Shown: positions 16,770 through 27,396, counted from the stretch's first letter. The stretch: 64,000 nt of DNA from CAWJKP01 sp963843465 (GCA_963843465.1 CAWJKP010000003.1:248001-312000), one strand, 5' to 3'. Notes: generated by a model from the sequence alone, not told the origin. Translations and numbers: made by a program.

Positions 16770-17374
16770 CTACGGCTTCTTGGCCGGCGGCGAGGCGGCC
16801 GGCTCAAGCCGCAAGGAAGCCGAGTTGATGCAGTAGCGCAACCCGGTCGGCGCAGGACCGTCGTCGAAGACGTGGCCCAGATGGGCCCCGCAATGGGGAC
16901 AGATCACTTCCACCCGGTGCATGAAGTGGCTGTTGTCGTCCTGCGTGCGGACACTCTGTTGCGAGACCGGTTGCGAGAAACTGGGCCAGCCGCAGCCGGA
17001 GTCGAACTTCGACTCGGAGTCAAAAAGCGGCGCTCCGCAGCAGACGCAGCGGTACGTGCCCGGCGTCTTACAGTTCCAGTATTTGCCGCTGAATGGCGGC
17101 TCGGTGCCCTTTTCCTGGTCACCTCGTATTGTTGCGGCGTGAGGCTGGCCCTCCATTGGGCGTCGGACTTTTCCGCCCGTTCCGTCCTCGAAGGACTCTC
17201 TACGGGGCTGGTCTTTGGAGGATCCGTGGGAGATGTCATGGGTGGTTCCCTTTCCGCAGTTGGCGCGCCCGGCGGCCCGGCCTGGCCGTTGCAGCCGGCG
17301 ACCAGCACCAGAATCGCGAAAGCCCGAAACGACGAAATCCCGAAAAAAAAGCAGGCAGACGCATGGTTGCTCAC
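16770..17374 (-). pseudogene. msrB: Peptide-methionine (R)-S-oxide reductase, lipoprotein form, one frameshift
   Basis: Reduces methionine-R-sulfoxide in proteins. The C-terminal 116 residues hold the MsrB fold: GTEPPFSGKYWN, zinc-site pairs CVCC and CPHC, GWPSF, and the catalytic-site region RYCINSASL. From the ATG at 17374 another frame supplies a signal peptide with lipobox (LVLVAGCNGQ) and the normal MsrB lead-in SDAQWRASLTPQQYEVTRK. The frames meet near 17110-17118 at a run of four A on the coding strand; a fifth A would give TRKKGTEPPF. So this is a full-length exported MsrB broken by a single-base homopolymer change, either error or real. A shorter product could start at 17156. Confidence 0.85.
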
Positions 17375-17631
17375 CCGGTCAGCGGCTGCTGTCTCGTCCG
17401 GGTTTTCGTGCTTTCGGGTGTTCGTGATTCGTTTCCTTACTATGCGGCGAGCAAGACGTTTCCAGCCCCTCGCTACTAGGAATTGTACAAGGGACGCTTC
17501 CCCAGAGCGCGAAGTTAAACTCGGTAATTTGCCTAGAATGAGGTGAGTTTCGTCGTTTGCGGCCTCTTAGGGGATTCCGCAGGCCCTGCCGGTAATGAAG
17601 ATGGAGAGGCCGGAATCTGCCGAATCTGAGG

Positions 17632-18888
17632 ATGAGGCGTTCTGCTGGCATTTTCTTGAATCGGTATGGCTCTCTACCACCTGGGCGGGCGCGACGACCG
17701 GCGGCGGCGGGTGCTCAACGAGACTTCGTTGGGAACTCTCGTCCCCGCGCGCCGAAACCCCGGAAACGTCGTACCGCGAAAGGATGGCTGGGCAAATCGA
17801 AGAACTACGGCGACGCGACGTTCCTCGACGAGCAGCCGCGAGTAACCGACCTGGTGCCCACACGGTTGCTGCCGATCATTGCCTGGTTCTCGGTCGCCTT
17901 CGGATGCGTCGCTGGTCTGGAGGCGCTCTATGCGGAGATGCCGCAGGTTGCCGCGGCGACCGGCCAACGCCGCATCGCCGCCTTCGATCTGGCCGCCCAA
18001 GGCAGCCTGGCAACCTGGTTCTCCTCCCTGCTGTTGCTGCTGGCAACACTGGCCGCGATCCTCGTCTACACCATCCGCCGCCACAAGAACGACGACTACC
18101 ACGGCCGCTACCGCATCTGGATCTGGGCCGCCTTCTGCTGGACGCTCTTGAGCGTTGACGAGGTGTCCAACCTCCACGAAGCCTTTCGCGACCTGATGGT
18201 TCGCTTCTGCGGCACACCCCTTCTGGGCGACGGCTCTGTCTGGTGGCTGATCCTCGGACTGTTCCTCTTCGGCTCCGTCGGCCTGCGGCTGCTGGTTGAT
18301 ATGCGGCACTGTCGCGCCTCGTGCTCGGCGCTGATTCTGGCCGGCCTCTGCTACGCGCTGGCCGCTGGCTGCCATTTCGGCCTGCTCGTGGCCGGCGAAG
18401 TCCAGCGGCAGGTGATGATCGCCGCGGGGACCAAGATGGCCGGTCATCTGCTGCTATTGTTGGCCATCGTCCTGCACGGCCGGCATGTGATCCTCGATGC
18501 CCAGGGATTGATCTCGCACGAGCAACCAAGACCGAAGAGGAAGTCCGCCAAGCGGCCCCAGGATGGCCCGTCCTCGTCCGGCGGCGACGACCTGAAGATC
18601 CATCCGCCGCACGGCGGAGTGCCGAAACCGGCCATGCCGCTGGCTCCCCAATCCGCCGCGTCCTTGGCGACAACGTCCGTTGGCCCGTCAACATCCAGCG
18701 TGGCCGCCGGGGCTAACGGGGGCGGCGCTGTCAGCCCCGGTGGCCACGCCGGATTTGTCCCGCCGCCCGCAACTGTAAACGCCGGCCAGCGGAAGTTGAG
18801 CAAGGAAGAGCGTCGCGCGCTGAAGAAGAAACTCTTGCAGATGAAAAGGCAGCGCGAAGGCGGGCAGGGCGACGACGACGAGGAGTAG
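17632..18888 (+). CDS. Conserved multi-pass membrane protein with basic C-terminal tail
   Basis: The 418-residue frame has about six hydrophobic segments between residues 80 and 280 (LLPIIAWFSVAFGCVAGLEAL, LATWFSSLLLLLATLAAILVY, WIWAAFCWTLL, WWLILGLFLFGSVGLRLL, ALILAGLCYALAAGCHFGLLV, AGHLLLLLAIVLH). A charged tail ends KKKLLQMKRQREGGQGDDDEE. A GGC palindrome is translated in the tail as AAGANGGGAVSPGGHAG. The first 50 residues are Arg/Pro-rich and look unnatural, whereas the ATG at 17666 in the next frame reads MALYHLGGRDDRRRRVLNETSLGTLVPARR up to about 17783. A 4-bp loss in a GGCTGG repeat there would join the two frames. Function unknown. Confidence 0.65.
   Translation: MRRSAGIFLNRYGSLPPGRARRPAAAGAQRDFVGNSRPRAPKPRKRRTAKGWLGKSKNYGDATFLDEQPRVTDLVPTRLLPIIAWFSVAFGCVAGLEALYAEMPQVAAATGQRRIAAFDLAAQGSLATWFSSLLLLLATLAAILVYTIRRHKNDDYHGRYRIWIWAAFCWTLLSVDEVSNLHEAFRDLMVRFCGTPLLGDGSVWWLILGLFLFGSVGLRLLVDMRHCRASCSALILAGLCYALAAGCHFGLLVAGEVQRQVMIAAGTKMAGHLLLLLAIVLHGRHVILDAQGLISHEQPRPKRKSAKRPQDGPSSSGGDDLKIHPPHGGVPKPAMPLAPQSAASLATTSVGPSTSSVAAGANGGGAVSPGGHAGFVPPPATVNAGQRKLSKEERRALKKKLLQMKRQREGGQGDDDEE
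18696..18752. repeat. GGC-type palindrome translated in the membrane-protein tail
   Basis: Inverted arms GCGTGGCCGCCGGGGCTAAC and AGCCCCGGTGGCCACGCC surround a short GC spacer. It is translated as VAAGANGGGAVSPGGHAG. A single arm recurs just after the gene at about 18898-18921. Confidence 0.85.
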
Positions 18889-18940
18889 TCGTTCTATTAG
18901 CGCCGGCGGCCACGCTGGCCGTATGGCACCGAGAACAGTG

Positions 18941-19035
18941 CGTCTGTAGGGAACGCGCTGCGTGGCGTTCGGCAGCCTGCGGAACGGGGCTATTCCAAGT
19001 TCGCGGAACGCCACGCAGCGCGTTCCCTACAGACG
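18941..19035. repeat. 30-bp perfect inverted repeat, possible bidirectional terminator
   Basis: Arms 18941-18970 and 19006-19035 are perfect complements (core GGGAACGCGCTGCGTGGCG) with a 35-bp loop. The right arm is followed by GTTTTTTACC. It lies between the stop codons of the converging membrane-protein and MazE-like genes, so it may terminate the forward transcript. The stem is longer than typical terminators. Confidence 0.88.
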
Positions 19036-19040
19036 GTTTT

Positions 19041-19283
19041 TTACCAGACTTCCTTCCCCACGGCTGGCCCCGTGTCCCATTGGCCGTGAAGATTCTCCGC
19101 CGTAACGCCGCGAAGCAGATCGTCCAGCGAAGGCGGTTCTTCCCCGTGGGGTTGGATCACGAGTTTGCCCTCCCTGACCGACAGATCGACCACGAGATTC
19201 TCGCACTGGCCGACCTCGGCAGCCAACCACTTGGGGACCCTCAGAGCAAGACTGTTGCCCCACCTGCGAATGCGCGTCCTCAT
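19041..19283 (-). CDS. AbrB/MazE-type DNA-binding antitoxin, orphan
   Basis: The 80-residue protein begins MRTRIRRWGNSLALRVPKWLAAEVG, the swapped-hairpin AbrB/MazE DNA-binding domain, then VDLSVREGKLVIQP and a flexible acidic C-terminal tail that in MazE wraps the toxin. A MazF toxin normally follows, but the gene is followed by a 30-bp inverted repeat and a converging gene. It is therefore an orphan antitoxin or a stand-alone regulator. Confidence 0.82.
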   Translation of the reverse strand: MRTRIRRWGNSLALRVPKWLAAEVGQCENLVVDLSVREGKLVIQPHGEEPPSLDDLLRGVTAENLHGQWDTGPAVGKEVW

Positions 19284-19369
19284 GATGATTCTCTTTCCAT
19301 GACACTACAGTATATTACGCACAGGTAGCCGACACGTACACCGGGTAGAGGGAAGGAGCACGGCCTTTT

Positions 19370-19927
19370 ATGATCGACGACAATCCTCGATGCGTGGAAC
19401 CGCGATCAAACCCACGTGCGGTGCGTCGCGCTCGTTGGTTTCAATTCAGCCTTGCAACCGTGTTCGTCATTGTCACCGCGACGGCGATGTTCCTGTCGAT
19501 GTATCTAAGCGTTGGTCGTCTGCTTGGCCTCACGGACATTGAGGTCATGCAATGGCTTGAAAACTCCCTCTTCCCCGGATTGCCAAGCCTACTCGTCTGG
19601 ACGCTCGGTTTGATAATGGCAATCCGGCGTCGGAAAGGAAATCGCGCTGCCGCCAGCCTAACGATGATTGCCCTCATTGGGATGGCTCTGACCTCAGTCG
19701 TTTCTGACGTCGTTGAAATGGTGTTGTTACGTTTTTCCAACCATCTCGGCATCACCCTCTCATGCTCCTTAACCATCCTCAGATACTTCTACGGGGGCCT
19801 CGAAACGGCCTGTTGGATTCTGATCCTCTTGGCCATCTTCACCAATCGCCCTACCGATGCTTCGCGGCCCCAGCGGGCTGATCCCGGCGGTAATCCATTT
19901 CTGCCGACCTCAGGCCATTTGCCCTGA
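19370..19927 (+). CDS. Small planctomycete-type membrane protein
   Basis: The 185-residue protein has a basic start followed by RWFQFSLATVFVIVTATAMFLSMYL, a transmembrane signature common in short planctomycetal membrane proteins. Three more hydrophobic stretches follow (SLLVWTLGLIMAIR, SLTMIALIGMALTSVVSDVV, ACWILILLAIFT). AAGGAG lies about 12 bp upstream of the ATG. No catalytic motif or named domain is recognised. The tail is polar. Function unknown. Confidence 0.7.
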   Translation: MIDDNPRCVEPRSNPRAVRRARWFQFSLATVFVIVTATAMFLSMYLSVGRLLGLTDIEVMQWLENSLFPGLPSLLVWTLGLIMAIRRRKGNRAAASLTMIALIGMALTSVVSDVVEMVLLRFSNHLGITLSCSLTILRYFYGGLETACWILILLAIFTNRPTDASRPQRADPGGNPFLPTSGHLP

Positions 19928-20045
19928 CCCCCTACCTACGTGGGGTCACACAGACCGCTTCCCCCTCCTAGCCCCGATCCGCCGACTTCGGTATCCTATA
20001 GTGCCGATGGACTCTTCCTAGATCCTTGGCTGGTGTACGCTCCCG

Positions 20046-21710
20046 ATGGTTCGCACGCGGTTTGCTCCCAGCCCGACGGGCTACCTCCACATTGGTGGGG
20101 TCCGCACGGCTCTGTTCTGCTGGCTCTTCTCCCGGCGGCACGGCGGCCAGTTCATCCTGCGGATTGACGATACCGACCAGCAGCGGAACGTCGAGGAGGC
20201 GTTGGCGCCGATCCTCCACGGGTTGAAGTGGTTGGGGATCGACTGGGACGAAGGGCCCCAGGTCGGCGGCCCGCACGAGCCCTACTACCAGTCGCAGCGG
20301 CTTTCACGCTACCAGGCGGCGGTCCAGCAACTCCTCGATCGCGGGGCCGCCTATTACGACTACGCCACGCCGGAAGAGATCCAGGCGGAACGGAAAGCAG
20401 CCGAGGAGGCGAAGCAGTCGTTTCTCTATAGCCGGCGCTGGATGGCACGGACGCCCGAGGACCGCGTGGGCTTCGAGGCCCAGGGCCGCAAGCCGGCGGT
20501 GCGGCTGAAGATGCCCCGCGAGGGGACCCTGGTGATCGACGACCTGATCCGCGGCCGGGTGGAGTTCCAATGGGCCCGGGAGCAGGACCACGTGATCCAG
20601 CGGACCGACGGCTCCTGCCTCTACCACCTGGCCAGCGTAGTCGACGACTACCAGTTCGAGATCACCCACGTGATCCGCGCGGAAGAGCATTTGTCGAACA
20701 CGCCGCGGCAGATTTTCATCCTCGAGTCGCTGGGCTATCCCCGGCCGCAGTACGCCCATCTGCCCTTTGTGGCCGAGCCCGGCAGCCGCAACAAGCTCAG
20801 CAAGCGGAAGCTCGACAAGTACCTGAAGAACAAGGATTTTGCCGATCTGGTGCAGCAGGGCCGCGGGATCATGGAGGCCCTGGGCGAGCAGCCCGATCCG
20901 GATACGTTCAACCCGGTGATCGTCGATTTTTATGAGCGGCTGGGCTTCCTGCCCGAGGCGATCATCAACTACCTGGCGCTGCTGGGCTGGTCGTTGGACG
21001 AGACCAGCGAGGAGTTCACGCGGGAGGAGTTGATCCGCGTGTTCAGCTTGGAGAAGGTTAACAAGGCTCCGGCCAGCTTCGACCCGGCCAAGCTGATGTC
21101 GTTCCAGGACCGCTATATGCGCCGCGTGCCGATCGACGAGAAGGTGGCCGCGGTGCTGCCCTACCTGGAGCGGGCGGGCCTCGTTATTACCCCGGCACGA
21201 AAGTACGTCAGACTTTCCAGCCTGACAGAACAGGCAGGTCAGGCTGGAAAGCCTGACGTACATACAGAACCCGGTCCCTCGCTTGCGCTTCGGGCTACTG
21301 TGGAGCAGAAGGTCCGCGCGATCCTGGCGGCGGCCGGCGACCGCGTCAAGATCGCCGGCGACATCCTGGAATACGCCGATTTCTTCTTGGCGGACGATCG
21401 CTTGCGTTACGACGAAAAGGCCTTCGACAAATCGCTGCGCAAGCCCGGCGCGGCCGAGCTTCTGGCCCGATTCCGCGATCGGCTGGCGGCGGCCGGGACC
21501 TTCGACGCGGCCTCGCTGGAGGCGCTGATGCAGACGTTCGTCGCGGAGCAGAAGATCAAGATCGCCGAGATCATTCATCCGGTCCGCGTCGCGGTAACTG
21601 GAAAGAGCGTGGGCTTCGGCCTCTTCGACACGCTGGCCATCCTGGGCAAACCGCAGAGTTTGGCGCGTATCGAACGCGCGTTGGAAATCGTCAGTGGAAC
21701 GCAAATCTGA
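20046..21710 (+). CDS. gltX: Glutamyl-tRNA synthetase with an in-frame repeat insertion
   Basis: Charges tRNA-Glu. The class I HIGH motif is HIGG at residues 15-18 (RFAPSPTGYLHIGG) and the KMSKS equivalent is NKLSKRK near residue 262; GDRVKIAGDILEYADFF and the C-terminal anticodon-binding helices follow. Residues about 386-417 (KYVRLSSLTEQAGQAGKPDV and following) are encoded by two dispersed repeats (21203-21261 and 21275-21293) and have no place in the family alignment. They fall in the linker of the anticodon-binding domain, where an insertion could be tolerated. A discriminating GluRS is expected because glnS follows. Confidence 0.94.
   Translation: MVRTRFAPSPTGYLHIGGVRTALFCWLFSRRHGGQFILRIDDTDQQRNVEEALAPILHGLKWLGIDWDEGPQVGGPHEPYYQSQRLSRYQAAVQQLLDRGAAYYDYATPEEIQAERKAAEEAKQSFLYSRRWMARTPEDRVGFEAQGRKPAVRLKMPREGTLVIDDLIRGRVEFQWAREQDHVIQRTDGSCLYHLASVVDDYQFEITHVIRAEEHLSNTPRQIFILESLGYPRPQYAHLPFVAEPGSRNKLSKRKLDKYLKNKDFADLVQQGRGIMEALGEQPDPDTFNPVIVDFYERLGFLPEAIINYLALLGWSLDETSEEFTREELIRVFSLEKVNKAPASFDPAKLMSFQDRYMRRVPIDEKVAAVLPYLERAGLVITPARKYVRLSSLTEQAGQAGKPDVHTEPGPSLALRATVEQKVRAILAAAGDRVKIAGDILEYADFFLADDRLRYDEKAFDKSLRKPGAAELLARFRDRLAAAGTFDAASLEALMQTFVAEQKIKIAEIIHPVRVAVTGKSVGFGLFDTLAILGKPQSLARIERALEIVSGTQI
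21203..21293. repeat. Palindromic element pair inserted in-frame in gltX
   Basis: Arms 21203-21226 and 21238-21261 (ends GTACGTCAG, core TTTCCAGCCTGAC) form a hairpin with one mismatch. It is followed at 21275-21293 by a half copy of the element at 16677-16697 (TCCCTCGCTTGCGCTTCGGG, one base different). Both are translated without a stop. Confidence 0.9.
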
Positions 21711-21745
21711 AATCTGAAATCTGAAATCTGAAATCCAAAATCCCA
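21705..21745. repeat. TGAAATC heptamer tandem repeat at the gltX-glnS junction
   Basis: Four to five consecutive TGAAATC units. The first supplies the gltX stop codon. Similar degenerate units (TTTCAGATT, GAAATC) are at about 30848-30935. Confidence 0.9.
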
Positions 21746-21757
21746 TTGGCAGTACGC

Positions 21758-23503
<1,746 letters not shown>

Positions 23504-23507
23504 TTGT

Positions 23508-23602
23508 CGGTGGCCACGGATGAAACACGGATCAAACACGAGAACGCTGAGAATGATCTGAATTGTGATCCGTGTTCCATCTGTGTTTCATCCGTGGCTA
23601 TG
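23508..23602. repeat. CACGGATGAAACACGGAT inverted repeat
   Basis: GGCCACGGATGAAACACGGAT is mirrored by ATCCGTG(n)TTTCATCCGTGGC about 60 bp downstream. It fills most of the glnS-kinase gap and could form a long hairpin after glnS. Confidence 0.82.
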
Positions 23603-23641
23603 TTTCCTGGCTTCTTTCCTCTTGACGTAGGATAACTTCAG

Positions 23642-24541
23642 ATGCCGCTTCTGGTCGTTGGATCGGTTGCTCTGGACAGCGTGGAAACCCCGGGCCAGAC
23701 GCGGGAGAACGTGCTGGGCGGCTCGGCCGTCTACTTCTCCTACGCCGCCAGCTACTTCACGCCCGTGCGGCTGGTCGGCGCGGTCGGCGAGGACTGGCCC
23801 GCCGAATATACCGGACTGCTCCAACAGCGGCAGATCGACACTGCCGGGCTCCGCGTGATCCCCGGCGGCAAGACGTTCCGCTGGCGGGGCCGCTACGCCC
23901 GCAACATGAACGACCGGGAGACGATCGAAGTCCAGCTCAACGTGCTGGCAGAGGCCCCCGTGCTTCCCGAGTCCTTCACCCGCTGCCCCTTCTTGTTCCT
24001 GGCCAACGGCTCGACGCGGACGCAGTTGAAGGTCCTCGACCAGTGCCCCGGCGCCACCTTGGCCGTGGCCGACACGATGGACCTCTGGATCCGCACCGAG
24101 CCGGACGAGCTGCGGCAGTTGCTCCAGCGGATCGACGGCCTGGTGCTCAACGACAGCGAGGCCAAGCTGCTCACCGGCGAGGAGAACCTGGTGCGGGCCG
24201 GGCGCGAGGTCCGGGCGATGGGGCCGGCGTTCGTGGTGATCAAGAAGGGGGAGCACGGGGCGATGTTCTTCAGCCAGCACGAGACCTACGTGCTGCCTGC
24301 CTATCCCACTCCCACGGTCGTCGATCCCACCGGCGCCGGCGATAGTTTTGCCGGCGGCATGATGGGCTACCTGGCCCAGCAAGGAAACTTCGAGCCCAAG
24401 ACCCTCAAGGAGGCCATGGCTTACGGGATCCTGGTGGCGAGCTTCACGGTGGAGGACTTCAGCCTCGACAAGCTGGCCTCGATCAGCCGGGAGGACCTCG
24501 ACCAGCGGATGGACGAGTATCGGAGGATGTTGTCGTTCTAA
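23642..24541 (+). CDS. PfkB-family sugar/nucleoside kinase
   Basis: The 299-residue ribokinase-fold protein has GGSAVYFSYAASYF and VGAVGEDWP (N-terminal PfkB region), VLNDSEAKLLTGEENL, VVIKKGEHGAMFF and the anion-hole/catalytic-base signature DPTGAGDSFAGGMMGYL, with Asp as the base. PfkB enzymes phosphorylate sugars, adenosine or similar alcohols; the substrate cannot be told from sequence. The start at 23642 (MPLLVVGSVALDSVE) matches the family N terminus. Confidence 0.9.
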   Translation: MPLLVVGSVALDSVETPGQTRENVLGGSAVYFSYAASYFTPVRLVGAVGEDWPAEYTGLLQQRQIDTAGLRVIPGGKTFRWRGRYARNMNDRETIEVQLNVLAEAPVLPESFTRCPFLFLANGSTRTQLKVLDQCPGATLAVADTMDLWIRTEPDELRQLLQRIDGLVLNDSEAKLLTGEENLVRAGREVRAMGPAFVVIKKGEHGAMFFSQHETYVLPAYPTPTVVDPTGAGDSFAGGMMGYLAQQGNFEPKTLKEAMAYGILVASFTVEDFSLDKLASISREDLDQRMDEYRRMLSF

Positions 24542-24542
24542 G

Positions 24543-24676
24543 AGCAGTCAGTTATCAGCAGTCAGCTATCAGCAGTCAGCGGAGACCAAAGGGAGCTGGC
24601 TTGGTCTTGGTCGCAACCTAGTGCAGGGACGAGGTTATGGCCTGGAAAGCTGATCGCTGAAAGCTGATCGCTGAAC
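24543..24676. repeat. CAGTCAGCTATCAG / CTGATCGCTGAAAG repeat
   Basis: Tandem AGCAGTCAGCTATC-type units on the left and their approximate complements (GAAAGCTGATCGCTG) on the right. It fills the kinase-thpR gap. Confidence 0.8.
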
Positions 24677-24718
24677 GCCACGTAGCCCTTTTCAAAAACG
24701 TTCTAACCATCCACACTC

Positions 24719-25288
24719 ATGAAACAGATCATCCGCGCCTTCGTGGCGGTCGAAGCCGGCCTGCCTTCCCGCAGCGAGCTCGAGCAGTTCATCCGCGAAG
24801 TCGGCGGCACGTCGGTCAACGTGAGCTGGGTCCAGCCGGAGAACCGCCATCTGACGCTGAAGTTTCTCGGCGACGTCGACCTGAGCGACACGTACGACGT
24901 CTGCCAGGCGATCCAGCGGGCCGTCGAGGGCATCGAGCCTTTCGAAATGGAGGTCCGCGGCATCGGCGCCTTTCCCGACGCCCGGCGCCCGCGAATCCTT
25001 TGGCTGGGCTCCGGCGAAGGGGCCGAGACGATGATCGCCCTGGCCGACCGGGTCGAGGACCAGTTGCACCGGCTGGGCTATCGCCGCGAGCCGCGGCGGT
25101 TCCAGCCGCACCTTACGCTGGGCCGCGTCCGCGGGGGACGCGCCGTGGAACTGGGCCCACTGCTGGAAAAATACGCCGACCTCCAGATCGGCCAGATCTC
25201 GGTCGACGAGGTGATTGTCTTCTCCAGCACCCTGGAACGCACCGGCCCGATCTACGACCCCATCGGCCGCGCCGCGCTGCGAGGGTGA
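24719..25288 (+). CDS. thpR: RNA 2',3'-cyclic phosphodiesterase (LigT/ThpR family)
   Basis: The 189-residue two-histidine 2H phosphoesterase carries both HxT motifs: HLTLKFLGDV (about residue 42) and HLTLGRVRGG (about residue 128). The N terminus RAFVAVE and a late VDEVIVFSSTLERTGPIYDPI strand also fit. Family members hydrolyse 2',3'-cyclic phosphates at RNA ends and can ligate tRNA halves in vitro. The start at 24719 (MKQIIRAFVAVE) matches the family. Confidence 0.92.
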   Translation: MKQIIRAFVAVEAGLPSRSELEQFIREVGGTSVNVSWVQPENRHLTLKFLGDVDLSDTYDVCQAIQRAVEGIEPFEMEVRGIGAFPDARRPRILWLGSGEGAETMIALADRVEDQLHRLGYRREPRRFQPHLTLGRVRGGRAVELGPLLEKYADLQIGQISVDEVIVFSSTLERTGPIYDPIGRAALRG

Positions 25289-25308
25289 GGGAGCCTGCGT
25301 CTTGCGAG

Positions 25309-25432
25309 CCCCCTCTCCCTCCGGGAGAGGGTTGGGGTGAGGGGATCAACGATGGACGAACCATTCTCGGCGCCACATAGCCGGCGTGGCCGCCAGGGCT
25401 AAACAGAACTCGACCCGTTAGCCCCGGCGGCG
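25309..25432. repeat. CTCTCCC hairpin plus GGC-type palindrome
   Basis: A CTCTCCC(n)GGGAGAGG copy (about 25309-25345) is followed by GGCGTGGCCGCCAGGGCT and TTAGCCCCGGCGGC arms (about 25381-25432). Together they fill the gap between thpR and the small membrane gene. Confidence 0.82.
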
Positions 25433-25442
25433 CGAGACACCC

Positions 25443-25691
25443 ATGAAATCATCGCATTTCGCTCTATTGGTCGTCGGCGTCCTGCTGATCGTTGCGGGCG
25501 TGCTGGCGCCCTGGCTGGGATCCCTTGGGATCTTCGCCCGCGGTGGGCCATCCGCCCTGCCCGAGACGGTTCCTTCGGCGCTGCACGGCACATTTCTGGC
25601 CTTGCTGATCGGCATCCCCGTGGCGGCGGCCGGCTGCGTCCTGGTGGCGGGCGTGATCGTGGCCCACGTTTTCCGGTCTCGCGGTCGGTAA
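25443..25691 (+). CDS. Small two-pass membrane protein
   Basis: The 82-residue protein has two clear hydrophobic helices: FALLVVGVLLIVAGVLAPWL near the N terminus and FLALLIGIPVAAAGCVLVAGVI near the C terminus. A short polar loop lies between them and the end is basic (RSRGR). No family is recognised. It converges on lgt, with 11 bp between the stops. Confidence 0.6.
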   Translation: MKSSHFALLVVGVLLIVAGVLAPWLGSLGIFARGGPSALPETVPSALHGTFLALLIGIPVAAAGCVLVAGVIVAHVFRSRGR

Positions 25692-25702
25692 GGATCGGAA
25701 AA

Positions 25703-27391
25703 TCAATGAGTGTCGCCTTTCGCTCCGCGAAAGTAGGCGGAATGCGGCGAAGTAATCGGGGATAACGCCGCTTTGGCGGAGCGAAGGGCGACACTTGTTT
25801 GCTCGTACTTGGGAAAGACCGTCCCCTTGGGCTTCAGCAGAATCACGATCCAGAGTGCCAGGGCCGAGACCAGGAAAATCAGGCTCACGTTTTGGGAAAT
25901 GGTCATCCCGGTGCCGAAGATGGGCGGCTCGTCGGTGCGGATCCGCTCGATCAGGAAGCGGGTGATCGGGTAGAGCGTCAGCGCCAGGGCCAGCACCTCG
26001 CCGTCGCGGCGGCGGAAGGGAGCATAAACCAGCAGGAACCCACAGAGGATCAAGCCGTTGATCGCATCGTAAACCTGCGAGGGATGGACCGGCGCTGCGG
26101 GGCGTGAACGGCGCCGCCGCGTAGGTCGTCGTCGACCACTTCCCTTGGTCGACGACAATCAGGTGGATTTGCACCCCAGGCCGAGCCCATTCGGCGATCT
26201 CCTGGCGGGCTCCGCCGATCTTGCGGACGCGAACGGTGTTGACCGCGAACACCTCCTGCCCGACCTTGAGCCCCTGCCGGGCGGCCGGCGAACCGGGCGT
26301 CACCTCGGCGAGGATCGGCCGGCCGTTCCTCGGACCGGAGAACTTCAGTCCCAGGCTCGCCAGGGCATCCTTGTCGGGAATCAGGGTCACCAGCCGGCCC
26401 TGTTCGATCCGCAAGGAGACCGTCGCTGCCGGCTTGTCCGCGTCGCAGAGATACTTGTAAACCTCGTGGACCGAGTCGACCGGGTGCGGCGGATCGCCGA
26501 CGGCGTCGATCCAAAGCCGGGGACGATCCTCGGCTTTCCCTTTTCCGCGGCCAACTGCCGCAACCGCTCGGCCAGACCGGCCTTGGCCGCCGCGGAACCG
26601 GGCTCCACGTCCGTGATCCACGCCAATGTCCCGGGCCAGCCGTAAACCCTGATTCCCTGGAGGGCCAACTGGCTATGCTGGAACTGGTAGAAATGCGGCG
26701 GGCTGCCCGGCGGAAAGGTTACCGCCCAGGGCAAGCTGCAAAGGCTGCCGAAGCAGCAGCCGTTCATCAGGCACCCGAGCCGCCCAAGCCCCATGCCGAG
26801 CATCAAGCTGGGAATCGCCAGATCGAACATCGCCAGCGACGGCAACTTATAGCGATGGATGAAGGCCAGCGTTCCGAGGATTCCGCCGATCACCGCGCCG
26901 TAGACCACCAGCCCCCCCCCAGCCACGTTGACCACCGCCCCGGCCACCCCCCAGAAGCCCTCCGCCTGGTAAACCGGTAGGAACTCAGAAGGCCACTTCT
27001 GCACCACGTAAAAAATCCTCGCCCCCAACAGCCCGGGAATGAACGCCCAAAACGCCAAGGCCAGGATCATCTCCGCATCCAGTCCCAACCGCCGGACGCG
27101 ATACGCCGCCAGACCCACCGCCGAGCTTACCGCCAGCAGAAGCATCACGCCGTATCCCCGAATAGGCAGTCCCGCCGGTTCCTCCAGTCGTGGAAGGAGA
27201 AACCAGATGGCCGCGCCCATCAGCAACAGCAGCGGCAAGTATCCCCGCGTATCGTCGTTGAATCCCTGTTTGTAAGCCAGTCGGGCCAGGAACAGGGCGC
27301 TGCCAACCGCCCAGACCGCCAGCAGCAGCCCAAAGCCGAAGACCGGTATGCCGCCTACCTGGTTGGGGATATAGAAGAGGGTCTGAAGCAC
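25703..27391 (-). pseudogene. lgt: Prolipoprotein diacylglyceryl transferase with PDZ-like insertion, two frameshifts
   Basis: Lgt attaches diacylglycerol to the lipobox Cys of prolipoproteins. The N-terminal part (from ATG 27391) has several membrane helices, GGGLVVYGAVIGG and the signature GLGRLGCLMNGCCFG; the C-terminal part has PVHPSQVYDAINGL and further helices. Between them lie about 150-170 extra residues with two PDZ-like strands (ITDVEPGSAAAKAGL, LAEVTPGSPAARQGLKVGQEVF). The frame changes twice, near 26540 (GGGAAAG on the coding strand, probably one A missing) and near 26100 (CGCCCCGC), each with clean homology on both sides. The last 30 residues are encoded by an inverted repeat. 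The activity is essential in most diderms, so sequence error is plausible. Confidence 0.85.
25709..25795. repeat. Inverted repeat forming the 3' end of lgt
   Basis: Arms AGTGTCGCCTTTCGCTCCGC and its near-complement (25776-25795) enclose a second inner palindrome. It is translated as the Lgt C terminus (ALRSAKAALSPITSPHSAYF). Confidence 0.85.
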
Positions 27392-27396
27392 GAAAA

